Of a stretch of DNA of 64,000 nt, positions 9,301 to 18,297 are shown piece by piece. The stretch is from contig OX328109.1 in assembly GCA_946811185.2 (NCBI GenBank), positions 34,394,129 through 34,458,128 on the forward strand, read 5' to 3'. How positions within the stretch are numbered: the first letter of the stretch is position 1; every line of letters begins with the position of its first letter. The DNA comes from Hippopus hippopus (lineage: Eukaryota; Mollusca; Bivalvia; Cardiida; Cardiidae). Position numbers and translations under genes: made by a program. The notes under the pieces were generated by a model, which did not search any database, was not told where the DNA came from, and worked only from the letters and a program-made list of their open reading frames with translations.

Positions 9301-11840
9301 GTTTATATTGTCCACCCGAATGGAAAGATAAAGGTCAGCAATGCACATATTTAATAATAATTTCGGTCATTGTTAATCTTATTTACCCATACTACATCAG
9401 AGATGCTGGTAAGGATGGCATCTTCTTCGGATGTAGAACAATTTGGTCAGATAAATATTATTGAAAGTTATCCTAACCACATTAGACTGTGACACCCGTC
9501 CAATGTCAAAATAATCATTTGTTCCCTTTTTCGGCACGATGTTTGTAGACGTGTTTGAAGGAAAAAAAAAACTTTGCTGGAAAATGGCCTCATTACGAGC
9601 ATTGTCTCTTTTTCCCACGTTTCCAAATGTATTTTTATAAATTTTTTACACATTGGTCCGAAGTCCAAAGGTTGACATGAGTTAAAAAGGAAAAAAAAAA
9701 CGGTGTTTTGGGGTTAGATCCTGATATACGTGATTGATCTTTATGGTTTGATTGATTGAATGTTGTTTTTTGCTGTATTCAGACATATCACGGAGACAGC
9801 TCTCATATTTGAAATGCCCTGTGCTTTCACCCGTACTAGGCTAGGGCTCTGAAGTGTCTTTCCCAAGGACACTCCTACGAAAATCCCAGCGCTTCGAGTA
9901 ACCATATTGTACCCAAATATTTTTCGTCAGACTTATAAATCATCCTAAGGCAAATCGTCCAAATCACCCTGCACAGGCTAATCCGCATTCTGACATAGCG
10001 GTATTGGATCCAAAATAGAATATTGCTTGCCATTTTCTCTCTCTGAAGTGAAATAAGGTACGATTTTTACCTTAAACTGGAGCTAAAATCTACCTATATG
10101 TAAGTTTAGATTTCGCATGTTACGAGGATAAATTAAACTTGAGTTTAAGCTAAACTATTATAAAGAAAACCTCTGGGTTTAACTGTTAGTCCGGGACTTA
10201 GTAAACTATGTTTATGCAATGGAATAGCGTAAAACCTGAGTTTAAACTCGAGGTTATCTTTAAACCTTTATTATGCAACCGGCCCAATGAAACCAGTCTT
10301 TAATATGCTGTTTATATTTCCATTTCATTAAAGTGCTATTTCCAAAGATAACTATTATCCCCAGATATGAGGATGAGGATAATTATGTGTACATTGCTCC
10401 GATTAATCAATGTAATGTTTTTTTTCCAAAAGTAACGTTGTCCTCAGATATGAGGATGGCAATCGACTGGTACATTGCACTGTAACAATCGCTCTCATAC
10501 TTTTTTAAAAACTCCATTGTCATAAATTTTGAGGGCAGAGATCAGTTTGTACCTAGGTGTTAAGCAATTGTCAACAAGATGGCCCAGTTATCTTGATACT
10601 GTGTAAATATTTCCGTTTCCAAAAAAATAAAAAGTCCACTGCCCTTAGATATAAGGACGAAGATGGGCTTGCACTAAAGGTTGTTCCAGCTGTACACACA
10701 GTGACACAAATCATCATAATGCTGTCTATATTTCCCTTTCAAAAAGTCTACTGTCCTGAAAAATGAGGACGGAGATGGGCTTGTACGTCGGACTGCTGCA
10801 ATATCTCACACTAGGAAACTAATCACTATGGTGGCATATTTCTGCCGCGAGATGCGAGCTAGCTATTGCGATAATTTAACAGAACTATCGTGATAAAACA
10901 AAGTTTCCTGGAAATATTATCTAGATAATAAAAAAATTTCACGATAAAAATATCGCAATAATTCTAACTGTTATCATGATTTCTTTTTGCTTTCGTGCCC
11001 ATAACTGACATTCACGGTATCTATAATTAGATACGGATTCGGAACATCTTCGTCTACAACCTTATGAATTCTCCTTTTCCCTGAATGGTTTTAAAGTTGT
11101 TCGTAGGAGGCATTTCGAGTCGTCTTTGTGATTTTACAGGCTTCTATTCATTTCGAGTCTTGTCAAAATTTACCAATTAAGCTACTGTTGTTTATGATTC
11201 GAAGTTTTACTTACTGCAATCTTGTGCAGTCAAAAACTACCGAGTTCATCAAAATGACGAATTTTCTATTTATAGATATCGAGAAGCAGATAGAACTATC
11301 ACCATAATTTTATCTCGATGTCGGCTTCGTGCACGATTGAGAAATTTTGCGTTAAAATGTTAAGTTTATCGTGATTTTTTTTTTTTTTCAGGAAACTTTT
11401 CATTATCTCGATAAAATTTCCAGGAAACTTTCATTTATCGCGATAGTTTTCTAAAATTATCATGATAGCTAAGTCGTATCTCGTGGCAGAAATATGCCAC
11501 CATAAATCACTAATAATGATGAGACTATTTAGCACCATGCTGTGGATAGAACTGTTTCCAAGAACAGCAATGTTCTCAGACATGAGGACGAAAATAGGCT
11601 TGCACATGAGCCTAAACAAGCGACTAGGGGTTTGGGACCGTTTTCCTATTCGGTACTTTTTGCTAGTTCTGAAGAATTTTCAAAACTTAAAAGGAACACA
11701 ATTTATGTTCAAAAGCTTCGTTGCTTTCTTATAATAATCAATTTAGAGTGATCGGCAAACACAGAACCCAGTTACATCTTTGTCTCTTTACAGATGCCGA
11801 TTATTCATACACAGAAATTCGTAACTTAACCAAACGGTGA
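1822..11840 (+). CDS. PSTPIP: PSTPIP-type F-BAR protein, 3' six exons (partial gene)
   Basis: Six exons join in frame to 160 codons including the stop: 1822-1867, 2742-2821, 5069-5167, 5723-5819, 7159-7269 and 11794-11840. All have AG acceptors and GT donors, with intron phases 1, 0, 0, 1, 1. The product begins in the last helices of an F-BAR domain (EKCREAMEKS, ESLEQARVMWENEM, EEERIYLLRDNLW, CDVDEFI). It continues with VPIVYENYF, as in vertebrate PSTPIP1/2, then a proline-rich stretch (RPLPPIPPIPGG), and ends with the tyrosine tail DADYSYTEIRNLTKR. There is no SH3 domain, so the architecture is like PSTPIP2. Family members bind curved membranes, actin regulators and PEST phosphatases. The N-terminal F-BAR exons lie left of the window. 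Exon boundaries are inferred, but phase agreement at every joint and the family match make the gene convincing. Confidence 0.85.
2026..2245 (-). repeat. SINE remnant with Nin/Meta-SINE-like core, minus orientation
   Basis: On the minus strand, the tail of a SINE ending in ATGTTGAAACGGCGTTAAC, matching the tail of the copy at 46608. The tRNA-like head is missing. It lies in the intron between F-BAR exons 1822 and 2742. Confidence 0.65.
2450..2565. repeat. P3 hairpin repeat copy
   Basis: Degraded copy of the P3 family (best copy 40028-40135), with the GTGCAATCTGATCTTGATG stem and the CAGCCGAAGGGTTAA end. Confidence 0.7.
2742..2821 (+). CDS. PSTPIP: F-BAR gene exon: last long F-BAR helix
   Basis: Bounded by ACATAG and GTAAGT. 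It enters in phase 1 and leaves in phase 0. It encodes HQYKQTTESLEQARVMWENE followed by MEEACD, matching the helix in PSTPIP family members that contains an LEQVR-x-EWE-like pattern. Confidence 0.85.
2858..3123. repeat. P1 hairpin MITE copy
   Basis: Ends ATGAGCATGCTCTGTGAAAA and AGAGCATGGCTCATATG face each other. Inside are the GC-rich stem CAGTCTGCGCAGGCTGACC and the CTCATGATT block. Intronic. Confidence 0.85.
3268..3528. repeat. P1 hairpin MITE copy, opposite orientation
   Basis: The internal blocks run in the reverse order of the copy just upstream, so two P1 copies lie head to head in one intron. Confidence 0.8.
3576..4559 (-). mobile_element. Tc1/mariner (IS630)-type transposon with long terminal inverted repeats, dead
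   Basis: Both ends read TA-CAGGGTGACACAAAAA on opposite strands, and the TA at 3574-3575 and 4560-4561 is the expected target duplication. The inverted repeats extend about 200 bases. Between them, on the minus strand, are pieces of a DDE transposase. Total length, 984 bases, is short for an autonomous element. Confidence 0.85.
3881..4306 (-). pseudogene. DDE transposase remnant of the Tc1-type element
   Basis: Minus-strand fragments NDSLEWLLGHFGDRLIGRR, CDPEWASHSLDLNSPYSF and LWGCPKDNVYQNNP match the C-terminal half of IS630/Tc1-like transposases, which usually read PEWxPxSPDLNPxDFxLWG-x-KDxVY. Upstream is GSSVPTGLKTRINGH, corresponding to the region before the catalytic QQDGA block. Frames change and stops intervene. 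Confidence 0.8.
4855..4920 (-). repeat. P2 hairpin MITE fragment
   Basis: One end of the P2 family, reading GTCGTCTGCAAATACTTGCA and ending GTCGTTTGGTA, adjacent to F-BAR exon 5069. Confidence 0.65.
5000..5030. repeat. (ATC)n microsatellite
   Basis: About nine ATC units in the polypyrimidine-side intron sequence roughly 40 bases before the acceptor of F-BAR exon 5069. Confidence 0.8.
5069..5167 (+). CDS. PSTPIP: F-BAR gene exon: EEERIYLLRDNLW segment
   Basis: This is a phase 0-0 exon of 33 codons between TTCTCAAG and GTAATG. Residues ERIYLLRDNLW correspond to the conserved ER(I)xxLRNALW motif of PSTPIP F-BAR domains. Confidence 0.88.
5545..5590. repeat. P1 hairpin MITE terminal fragment
   Basis: Only the end CCCTCTTTTCACAGAGCACG and following GCTCATATG remain. 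Confidence 0.6.
5723..5819 (+). CDS. PSTPIP: F-BAR gene exon: end of the F-BAR domain
   Basis: It follows TTATAG and precedes GTAATG. Phase is 0 at entry and 1 at exit. LCLEKCDVGCDVDEFI aligns with the LTLEGC-SIDADIDSFI region of vertebrate members, and TGINRP with TGxxPP. Confidence 0.88.
6306..6388. repeat. (GATT)n microsatellite
   Basis: About twenty GATT units with a few substitutions. Confidence 0.95.
6495..6772. repeat. P1 hairpin MITE copy
   Basis: Full-length copy between TATGAGCTATGCTCTGGCAA and GAGCACGACTCACATA. The stem GTCAGCCTGCGCGGATTGCG and its complement are well kept. Confidence 0.85.
6895..7105. repeat. P1 hairpin MITE copy, worn
   Basis: Has the GCAAAAAGTATCGA block, part of the GTCAGGCTGAC stem and the ACATTCTACCTCATG block. 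Both ends are eroded. It ends about 50 bases before F-BAR exon 7159. Confidence 0.6.
7159..7269 (+). CDS. PSTPIP: F-BAR gene exon: VPIVYENYF and proline-rich linker
   Basis: A phase 1-1 exon of 111 bases between TATTTCAG and GTAAGG. It encodes PIVYENYFPDKQ, the conserved post-F-BAR segment, then a serine/asparagine-rich stretch and RPLPPIPPIPGG, a likely SH3-ligand type sequence. Confidence 0.87.
7298..7365. repeat. (TCGC/TCGT)n microsatellite
   Basis: Tetranucleotide array beginning about 30 bases after the donor of exon 7159-7269. It is CpG-dense for this AT-rich region. Confidence 0.9.
7371..7565 (-). repeat. SINE remnant with Nin-like tail, minus orientation
   Basis: Reads like the copy at 2026-2245: GTTAAAGCCGTTTTCAATAT at its left end and an eroded body ending near the CAATGACTATCATCGATTA block. 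Confidence 0.6.
7803..7862 (+). repeat. P2 hairpin MITE fragment
   Basis: Reads TAGACCCGTCCAGATTAGAA and ACAGACGACAATTTAAATG, one P2 end. An AG and a GT happen to flank it, so it can pass for an exon (see rejected items). Confidence 0.6.
8768..8958 (+). repeat. P2 hairpin MITE copy
   Basis: Worn copy with CTCAAATGATG, the TGGTACGAGCATTTTTCCTT hairpin apex and AACCAGGGCTTATTTTGTTA at the end. It is nested in the 8247-10285 transposon. Confidence 0.65.
9730..9912 (-). repeat. SINE remnant, minus orientation
   Basis: On the minus strand it has GTGTCCTTGGGAAAGACACT and the CTAGTACGGGTGAAAGC block, seen also in the copies at 21075, 23366 and 43690. Confidence 0.6.
10827..11504. mobile_element. 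Foldback/MITE element with TATGGTGGCATATT ends
   Basis: The left end TATGGTGGCATATTTCTGCC is repeated inverted at 11485-11504. Inverted similarity continues inward about 120 bases (CTATCGTGATAAA, TTCCTGGAAA). AATCAC occurs just outside both ends. No ORF is apparent. Confidence 0.8.
11794..11840 (+). CDS. PSTPIP: F-BAR gene terminal coding exon: tyrosine tail and stop
   Basis: It follows a good acceptor (GTCTCTTTACAG) in phase 1. It encodes DADYSYTEIRNLTKR and stops at TGA 11838-11840. The two tyrosines recall the phosphorylatable C-terminal tyrosines of PSTPIP2. The exon is short and its assignment rests on phase and motif. Confidence 0.6.
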
Positions 11841-11999
11841 AGGCAATTAGATTAAGTACAACTCCTCTTACGGCAGATGTGAGGGCGTTCTTTGTTATCG
11901 TATCTTCTGGTATATCAGGATTTTTTTTTTTCTATAGATCTCTATCTAAACCTCAGTCAGTAAAAAAAAAATCGTTTCAAAAGTCATTCGGTACATCCT

Positions 12000-12815
12000 T
12001 TGAAATGGCGGACGTTCGACGTAGGATTATTTGTGTCATACCACTGGTTTGTTTTTCATACACTGAAAATGAGATGAAAGTTACCATCTTTGACCTTCTG
12101 CTGTTTTTCATTTATCGGCTGCTTGTTTCTATCGAATACTAGTATATTTCTAGTGGCCTACACAAGATGCTAAATAGATGGCATCTCAACGGATTGATTT
12201 TTTTGCTATTCCACCTCAAACATACCTACCCCTGAAAAAATGACAGTGACAAAAGGCCCTTCGGGGTGGTATACCACGTTCCTCTGTGTAATCACAGGCA
12301 CGACATTGCTCCCCAAGGAAAGACAAACTGCACCTAGTTTCCACAGACGTCATCAATTCAACTCCAGAAATACATATTAGACCTGTCTTTTTTAATTTTT
12401 CTTACAAAACAGAGCAACAGAATTGCTTCTGGTCATAATTTCAAACGGGATTTCTGACAACTGCAACCTGGAAGGAGTCATCAGTGGTAGGACATCAGTT
12501 ACAAGTTTTATATATGGCTACGTTCGCTTTCAAAAATGTTGAAATTAGATGTTACTTGGCTGATCTAAATGTGAACAGAAAGCTACCGTCAATAGGCCAT
12601 CGGATTTATAAGTAGTGTGGAGCAGATTTGAACAGCACAGAAGACCTAAGTTCACAGACACCTGACTCCAAGACTGGAACTTAGTACAGCGCTAATCACA
12701 ACAAACATTGCATCTGTGGACAGTGTAAATCAAGGTCATGGGATAGCTGCAATGGCCTCCGCGAAATAACCGAACTAGTGTAAAAAATGTAGCACTACTT
12801 GAAAACTGTAAGAAA
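12000..12815. other. No gene recognised
   Basis: Sequence after the F-BAR stop. A possible splice acceptor near 12407 opens a short reading frame ending near 12540, but a stop already ends the preceding exon. The region could hold 3' untranslated sequence, although no AATAAA was seen close to the stop. Confidence 0.5.
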
Positions 12816-12821
12816 AGCCAT

Positions 12822-13020
12822 TTGAAAAAACCTTTACCAAACGACAAAATTTTAGACTGGTCGATATTGAAAGCATTTGCAGACGACATATTGGATTTAG
12901 CTGAGATGATGGTAATTGTCTGTGTAATTGTCCTTGAAAGTGCAGAAAGCAGTGTTGGAAAAAGAGCAAATGTTACCCACATTTCTCTTTTTCCCACAAG
13001 GTTTTCAAAAGGCTGTTTCT
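12822..13020 (+). repeat. P2 hairpin MITE copy
   Basis: Starts CCTTTACCAAACGACAAAAT with TTTTAGACTGGTC following, and keeps the CCCACAAGGTTTTCAAAAGG block of the far arm. Confidence 0.8.
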
Positions 13021-13185
13021 ACTCCTTTCTTACATCCATGCCGTTCGCAAAAGATACTTATGTTAACAAACGAGTTAAGCTAATCAACGTCAAAACTGAC
13101 GTCTTCCTGTTATCTTTAATATGTCCCCCTTTTAGTGTTCAAACCTAATAAACTGTACCTATGATGTTTCCCAATCATAATGAAC

Positions 13186-13300
13186 AAATTTGTTTATTTG
13201 TTTATTTGTTTATTTTAATTCGTTAATTCATCTATTTATTCATTCGTTCGTTTTTAAGTTCTTTTGTACGTTCGTAAGTTCGTTCGTGAATTTGAAAGTT
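13186..13300. repeat. Simple repeats (TTTG)n, (TTTA)n and TTCG-rich
   Basis: Low-complexity tetranucleotide mix just outside the foldback element. Confidence 0.8.
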
Positions 13301-13302
13301 TA

Positions 13303-15008
13303 TTATTCTAACATTACACGTGAATTCGGCTCTATAAACACAGTGCAAAGAAAGCATGTTAAAATTAAGAACTAATCTTCTTTCTATCGTGGTTTATCGT
13401 TCAATAAACCACGGTTGTGAGTTATGAGGCACAATATATAATCTACGAGGGCGATAGCCCCAGTGGGTTATTCGTTGCGCCTCATAACTCACAACGTGGT
13501 TTATTGAACGATAAACCACGATAGAAAGAAGATTATTTCGCTTCTAACATGACCAACTCCTAATCAAAGGAAAACAAGTTCATACTTAAAAGTAAAAACG
13601 CGGATGCAGATGATATTCCATTGAATAAACCACGGCTGTTCCACTTACTTACCAAAACAAAACCACACTGCCCAGTAGGTAAATATGAAAAGAATCAAAG
13701 TTTCATTAAAACCTTATGCATGAAACACAACTTAAAAAAAACGTACCTTTTTACCTTTATATCTTCTCCCTTTCAAATGACAAAGAAGAATGAATGGATT
13801 GTCAAGCGCAAGAGTCGCAGCTACTTCGAATGCGCTGAATATTACTCCACCCACTCCCAATCCAATTTGCAATGCCACACCAGTCAATTTCGAACTAACC
13901 TTCAACTTAAAAAGACACTTGATTTACATATGTTTACCGGTAACATTTCATATAGTTCCATCGTTGTCAGTTTTTATTTAAACGGTTTTAAAATATCGGT
14001 AAAGCCTTGAGGATTTTCCTTCCTCCTAGGTCAATGAGCGGAAAATGACGATTTGTTTACATCAAGTGACTTTCATTGATAAAATATCGGAGGCTGAAGA
14101 CATGGAACAGCCACAGGCGACTTATTTTATACAGAATGACGTCACTCTGTATAGAATGACGTAGATTTTACCACGCTTTCTTTGCACTGTGTTTATAGAG
14201 CCTAATTCACGTGTAATGTTAGAATAGACGTCATTCTATATAGAGTGACGTCATTCTGTATAAAGTAAGTCGCCTGTGGCTGTTCCATGTCTTCGTCCTC
14301 CAATATTTTATCAATGGAAGTCACTTGACGTAAATAAGTCGTCATTTTCCGCTCCTTGACCAAGCAGGAAGGAAAATCCTCAAGGATCTGTCGATATTAA
14401 CTGGTTTTTGATAAATATTGACAACGATGGAACTATTTAAAATGTTATCAGTAAACATATGTAAATCAAGTTTTCAAGTTGACGGTTAGTTCAAAATTGA
14501 CCGGTGTTGCATTGGAAATGTGATCAGGAGTGGGTGGAGTAATATTCAGAGCATTCGATGCAAGTGTGACTCTAATGCTTGACGATACATTTATTCTTCT
14601 TTGTCATTTGAAAGGAAGAAATATAATAGGGGTACCCTATAATAGTAAAACGGCGGGTTTGATACCTAAGGTTTTATTGAAATTTTGATTCTTGTCATAT
14701 TTACCGACTGGGCAGTGGGGTTTGTTTTGGTAAGTAAGTGAAACAGCCGTTGTTTATTCAAGGGAACATAATCCGCATCCGCGTTTTTACACTTAGTATG
14801 AACATTTTTTCCATTAATTAAGAGTTTGTAATGTTAGAATCGAAATAATCGTCTTTCTATCGTGGTTTATCGTTCAATAAACCACGTTGTGAGTTATGAG
14901 GCGCAACGAATAAACCACTCGGGCTATCGCCATTGTGGATTACTTATTGTGCCTCATAACTCACTGTTGTGGTTTATTGAACGATAAACCACGATAGAAA
15001 GAAGGTTA
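13303..15008. mobile_element. Nested foldback element: long palindrome with a smaller palindrome at each end
   Basis: Bases 13545-14165 pair with 14225-14845 as inverted arms of about 620 bases. Each outer end is itself a palindrome of about 160 bases (13375-13533 and 14846-15007), built from TCGTGGTTTATCGTTCAATA and its complement. The region upstream of the left palindrome (13303-13365) is an inverted copy of the central spacer (14172-14230). No coding sequence is credible; an open frame at 13621-14010 lies inside one arm. Confidence 0.85.
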
Positions 15009-15236
15009 TTTCTTAAACATCCATTTTTTTTTCAATTATCATTGTTTTCTGTTTGATTAAATATTAGCGTGCCAGACAAGTTAATGATAAATTTCAGATC
15101 TAGAGGGATTAAGGCATTGCCCTGTATAGACCCCAAGATCAGACCGTCCTGTCTGGTCTTGAACTTTGCAACAATCCAAACTTTTTGCATTCAGATCTCG
15201 AAGCGTTAAATTATTACTATAACACAGTCAAATAGT

Positions 15237-15468
15237 TAACTCTTTACCAAACAATAAATATTTAGATTTTTCCAAATTGAAAGCATTTGCAGACTACAAA
15301 TTTAACTCGACCAAAACTTATAGATAAGGATAGAAAATATTATGGGGAAAAGGAGAAAATGCTGGTTATCTCTTCATAAAGGAACCTCATCATTTGAGTA
15401 AGATTGAATTTATCGACAGCAATTGCTTTTAATTTGGGTAAGTCTAAGATTTTGTTGTTTGGTTTGGC
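15237..15468 (+). repeat. P2 hairpin MITE copy, abutted by P4
   Basis: Begins TAACTCTTTACCAAACAATA and carries the GGAGAAAATGCTGGTTA apex. Its far end (GATTTTGTTGTTTGGTTTGG) is met directly by the P4 element. Confidence 0.8.
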
Positions 15469-15727
15469 CTGCAACACGCAAAAAGGGGCATTCGGACATT
15501 TGCGTAAAGTGTCGTCTCGGATCAGCCTGCGCAGTCCGCGCAGGCTAATCCGAGACGGCATTGTACGACTACATTAGATTTTGTCCTACAGCAGACTTGC
15601 GCAAAACAGAAAATTACATGAAAACGGAAAGGGTCGTTTCGGATTAGCCTGCGCGGACCGCGTAGGCTGATCCCAGACGACACTTTACGCGAATGTCCGA
15701 ATGCCCCTTTTCGCGTGTTGCAGGCCG
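15469..15727. repeat. P4 hairpin MITE copy
   Basis: Ends GCCTGCAACACGCAAAAAGG and CCTTTTCGCGTGTTGCAGGC are inverted. Inside are two separate GC-rich stems, GCCTGCGCAGTCCGCGCAGG and GCCTGCGCGGACCGCGTAGG. A second copy is at 41741-42007. Confidence 0.88.
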
Positions 15728-15739
15728 TATAGAATTACA

Positions 15740-16480
15740 GTTATCACACAAAAAAAAAAACTTATATATTTTATAAAAATGTACACATATTTTTATGTCT
15801 TTCTCTGAAATTAAAAGCTATATTCTAGACGTGCAAAAGTGTTACCTTATTTTCCAGACACCCTGTACATATATTCTATTTATTTCATGTTTCCCCTTTG
15901 TTGGGAATTTCATAAAAAAAATCCAGTAGAGTTGTTTTCCGTGGCGTAAGAACGCACTGCAATTGTACGTAAATCGAGAGAAATGTAGGTTAGATGCGCG
16001 TAAATAACGTCTTATCTCCCTCTGGTTGAATGGCATGCACTGTTTTCCTCGGTTATTAGTGCGCGGGAAATACTGTTTCCGCATTAACTTGAATGGTTAT
16101 GGAAACCTTTATGGTTAATTTAAATGGTCGTAACCATGAATGATCAAACCTTATAATTCAACATTATTTCCAGATAAACTACCGAAAAACATGAAATAAT
16201 TATTATTAGTTATGTTTTTGGTTTATATTTAATTTGTGCACGTGTAGTTTACAAGTAGATACATTGCCAAACGATTCCGTCTTTTTTACAACCCTGGTGA
16301 AGAGGGTCTTCTAAAACATCTTTGGAAAAGGAGAGAATTCTGTTGATTGGCATGTCTACATTTTCTCACCCTTTCAAAGACAAATCTTTTCATTTAAGCC
16401 AAATGCTTCCAATAAGTAAACATGAAAAAAAAAACGCCATCTTCTAAAGAGTTTTTGTAATGATATTTTATCACATTACC
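15740..16480. other. No gene recognised
   Basis: AT-rich sequence with short homopolymers. No splice-bounded reading frame or known repeat was recognised. Confidence 0.5.
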
Positions 16481-16489
16481 ATTATCGTA

Positions 16490-16868
16490 CTGCGCGCACG
16501 TCGGCGTTCTGCATTTTTTCTTGGACGCCGTGGGATCGCCGCCCTGGTGAGACAGGGATTTAAGCCTGAAATCCCGTGCCGTAGTGGGAGGCTGGGAGCG
16601 TAGTAGAAGCGTCTTTGAAGCGCCGTAGAAGCGCAACAACGGCCAGCGCAGCGAGATCATAATTGAAGCGTTCGATAAGCGTACTGGAAATGCACGAGTC
16701 CGATAATGTTGCACATGTCGCCGCTTCTTCGGCAATTCGGAAGATTTTGGAGAAGCGCCATGATCGCCATGAGCGCAGTGGGATCGCCGCCCAGTGGAAT
16801 GAGGCAGTTTGTTTACTACTACGCCGTTCCGCGGAAAATGACATCATTGTTGCTAAGGCGTAAACGTG
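16490..16868. other. GC- and CpG-rich island with overlapping open frames
   Basis: Base composition changes sharply from the AT-rich flanks. GTGGGATCGCCGCCC occurs twice (about 16530 and 16780). Frames stay open on both strands, as expected from high GC. A short frame at 16866-17054 begins close behind it. I cannot tell a worn transposase-gene start from a CpG island, and assign no product. Confidence 0.45.
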
Positions 16869-17188
16869 TGGACAGTTTTTGATTTCATGTTTAATAAAAA
16901 GCAAGAAATGCTGCGAAAGCTTTTTAAAAACAACAAAATTGCTGAATTAGTTGCACTTCCCCCTCTAGAAACTGTTTTATTCTATTGTCGGTGTAAATAT
17001 CATGGAGCTATCTACTTGTGTATGTACAGATTTGAAACCGAACTACAAATGTAACCGTGGATCTGTGGACAGTAGGAAATGTTTTGTCTGTCATTCGTTT
17101 TATGTGATAATAGAATCTCACACCTCGCCAACGCTCGCGTCGTACAAGTTAGTCAACTCGTTTGATAAAAATTTTAATACATAAACTC

Positions 17189-17557
17189 TTATTATACTGC
17201 AAAGAAATTTCTCGTGATCTGATTGGATGATATGCCCAGAACATATATATCATGTACACTGGCAAAACCCACGTAAAAGCAGTTTCCCTTTCGGGAGCCC
17301 CGTATACATACTACACTTTCAACACAACATCCAAAATGGCGGCGTATATCAAGATTAATATCAAGATTATGCACCAAACTGCACGTTTTTCCAAGGTTTC
17401 TATGACGTCAGTTCCCAGTGACGTCAGTTTTCATTGAATTGGGTCACTCAGAAGGGAAATTCTACTTCGTCAGCGTACTCAATTTTTGAAAAAAAAAAGA
17501 AACAGGTAAATTTCGCTTAACACACGTTGGAATGGTAAAACTTTGCAGTATAATAAA
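17189..17557. mobile_element. MITE-like element with TTATTATACTGCAAAG ends
   Basis: TTATTATACTGCAAAG at the left is inverted at the right (CTTTGCAGTATAATAA). The 370-base interior holds two TGACGTCAG sites (about 17403 and 17418) and no credible gene. Confidence 0.6.
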
Positions 17558-17561
17558 TTCG

Positions 17562-17703
17562 TTGTACGGTCAGGTGGAAGGGGACTTGGAAACTTGTTCA
17601 CGGCTGTGGTGAATCATGTCGCCGACTCGCCTTCGGCTCGGGGCGACATGATTCACCACAGCCGTGAATAAGTTTCCAAGTCCCCTGCCACCTGATCGTA
17701 CAA
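17562..17703. repeat. Near-perfect 142-base palindrome
   Basis: TTGTACGGTCAGGTGG and its complement enclose arms of about 65 bases with a tiny loop at GCCGACTCGCCTTCGGCTCG. It abuts the right end of the MITE-like element. Confidence 0.9.
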
Positions 17704-18204
17704 CTAATAATGTAGGATCCTCTATATCTCACTTGTACCCGATGAAATAAAATTTTGTGACGTCATTGGAGCAGTGTGACGTCATTTTGTTAAAGCATTG
17801 TATTCACGCCTGTTATTATTCTAAAATACGTCAAACAGAAATTTCAGGTTCAGTTCAAGTGTAAAATTGGAAATCGTGGTAAAGCCAGGGTTTACTTCAT
17901 GTTTTGGTCTGAAATCAAGTCGATTTAGTTTTTTGTCTGCTTCTCTGGCACTATTTCTATGCCGAAGGTACATTTCAGTAAAAGCAGTGGGCCGGTCTTT
18001 TTCGTGAATATGCAGATTTTGCACATAGGCCTAGATCTTATCATTTACAACATCATTCTAAATTATCTGATAAAAAGAATCTGACACCCGTTTGCTTTTG
18101 CGATAAAATTTTATAAAACACGTAAAAAATTCTATTTAAGCTCACCAGAGGCTCGCTTGATAACATTTTCTTTTAATAAGATTCTATCTAGAATGCTATG
18201 TTAT

Positions 18205-18297
18205 GCCAGATTCCATATATGAGCTTTGCTCTGTGAAAAGGGGGCTTAACGCATCTACGAAAAGTATCGATTCAAGTCAGCCGGCGCAGTCCGCCAT
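18205..18297. repeat. P1 hairpin MITE, truncated at the stem
   Basis: Reads ATATGAGCTTTGCTCTGTGA to the GCGCAGTCCGC stem and then changes abruptly to SINE sequence, so the loop side is lost. Confidence 0.75.

Larger units (their letters stand above)
8247..10285. mobile_element. 2.0-kb DNA transposon with inverted ends and AAT target duplication
   Basis: The ends GGGCCGGTTGCACAACAAAG and its near complement (CTTTATTATGCAACCGGCCC) face each other, and AAT flanks both sides (8244-8246, 10286-10288). No transposase was recognised inside. The interior carries a P2 MITE and a SINE remnant. A three-base duplication with GGGCCGG ends fits a PIF/Harbinger-like element, but that assignment is a guess. 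Confidence 0.75.
7960..11620 (+). repeat. Degenerate tandem array with three-unit higher-order pattern, interrupted twice
   Basis: Nine or so worn units of about 80-130 bases share a core like AGATATGAGGACGGAGATGG followed by CTTGTAC. The cores are near 8040, 8090, 8195, 10365, 10450, 10535, 10650, 10760 and 11580. Units 1-3 resemble units 4-6 in order: the first of each trio has TGTACATTGCTCCGAT, the second CTGTAACAATCGCTCTCATAC or a close variant, and the third AAGCAATTGTCAACA or similar. Transposons 8247-10285 and 10827-11504 split the array. It lies in the last intron of the F-BAR gene. Confidence 0.65.

Noticed and set aside
12408..12542. Possible further F-BAR exon reading ATELLLVIISNGISDN
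   Set aside because: The exon at 11794 already ends in TGA, and the sequence resembles no PSTPIP region.
13621..14010. Open frame of 129 codons
   Set aside because: It lies in one arm of a foldback element, with a mirrored arm and no family match.
16394..16904. Long overlapping frames on the minus strand
   Set aside because: High GC removes stops on both strands; no domain recognised.
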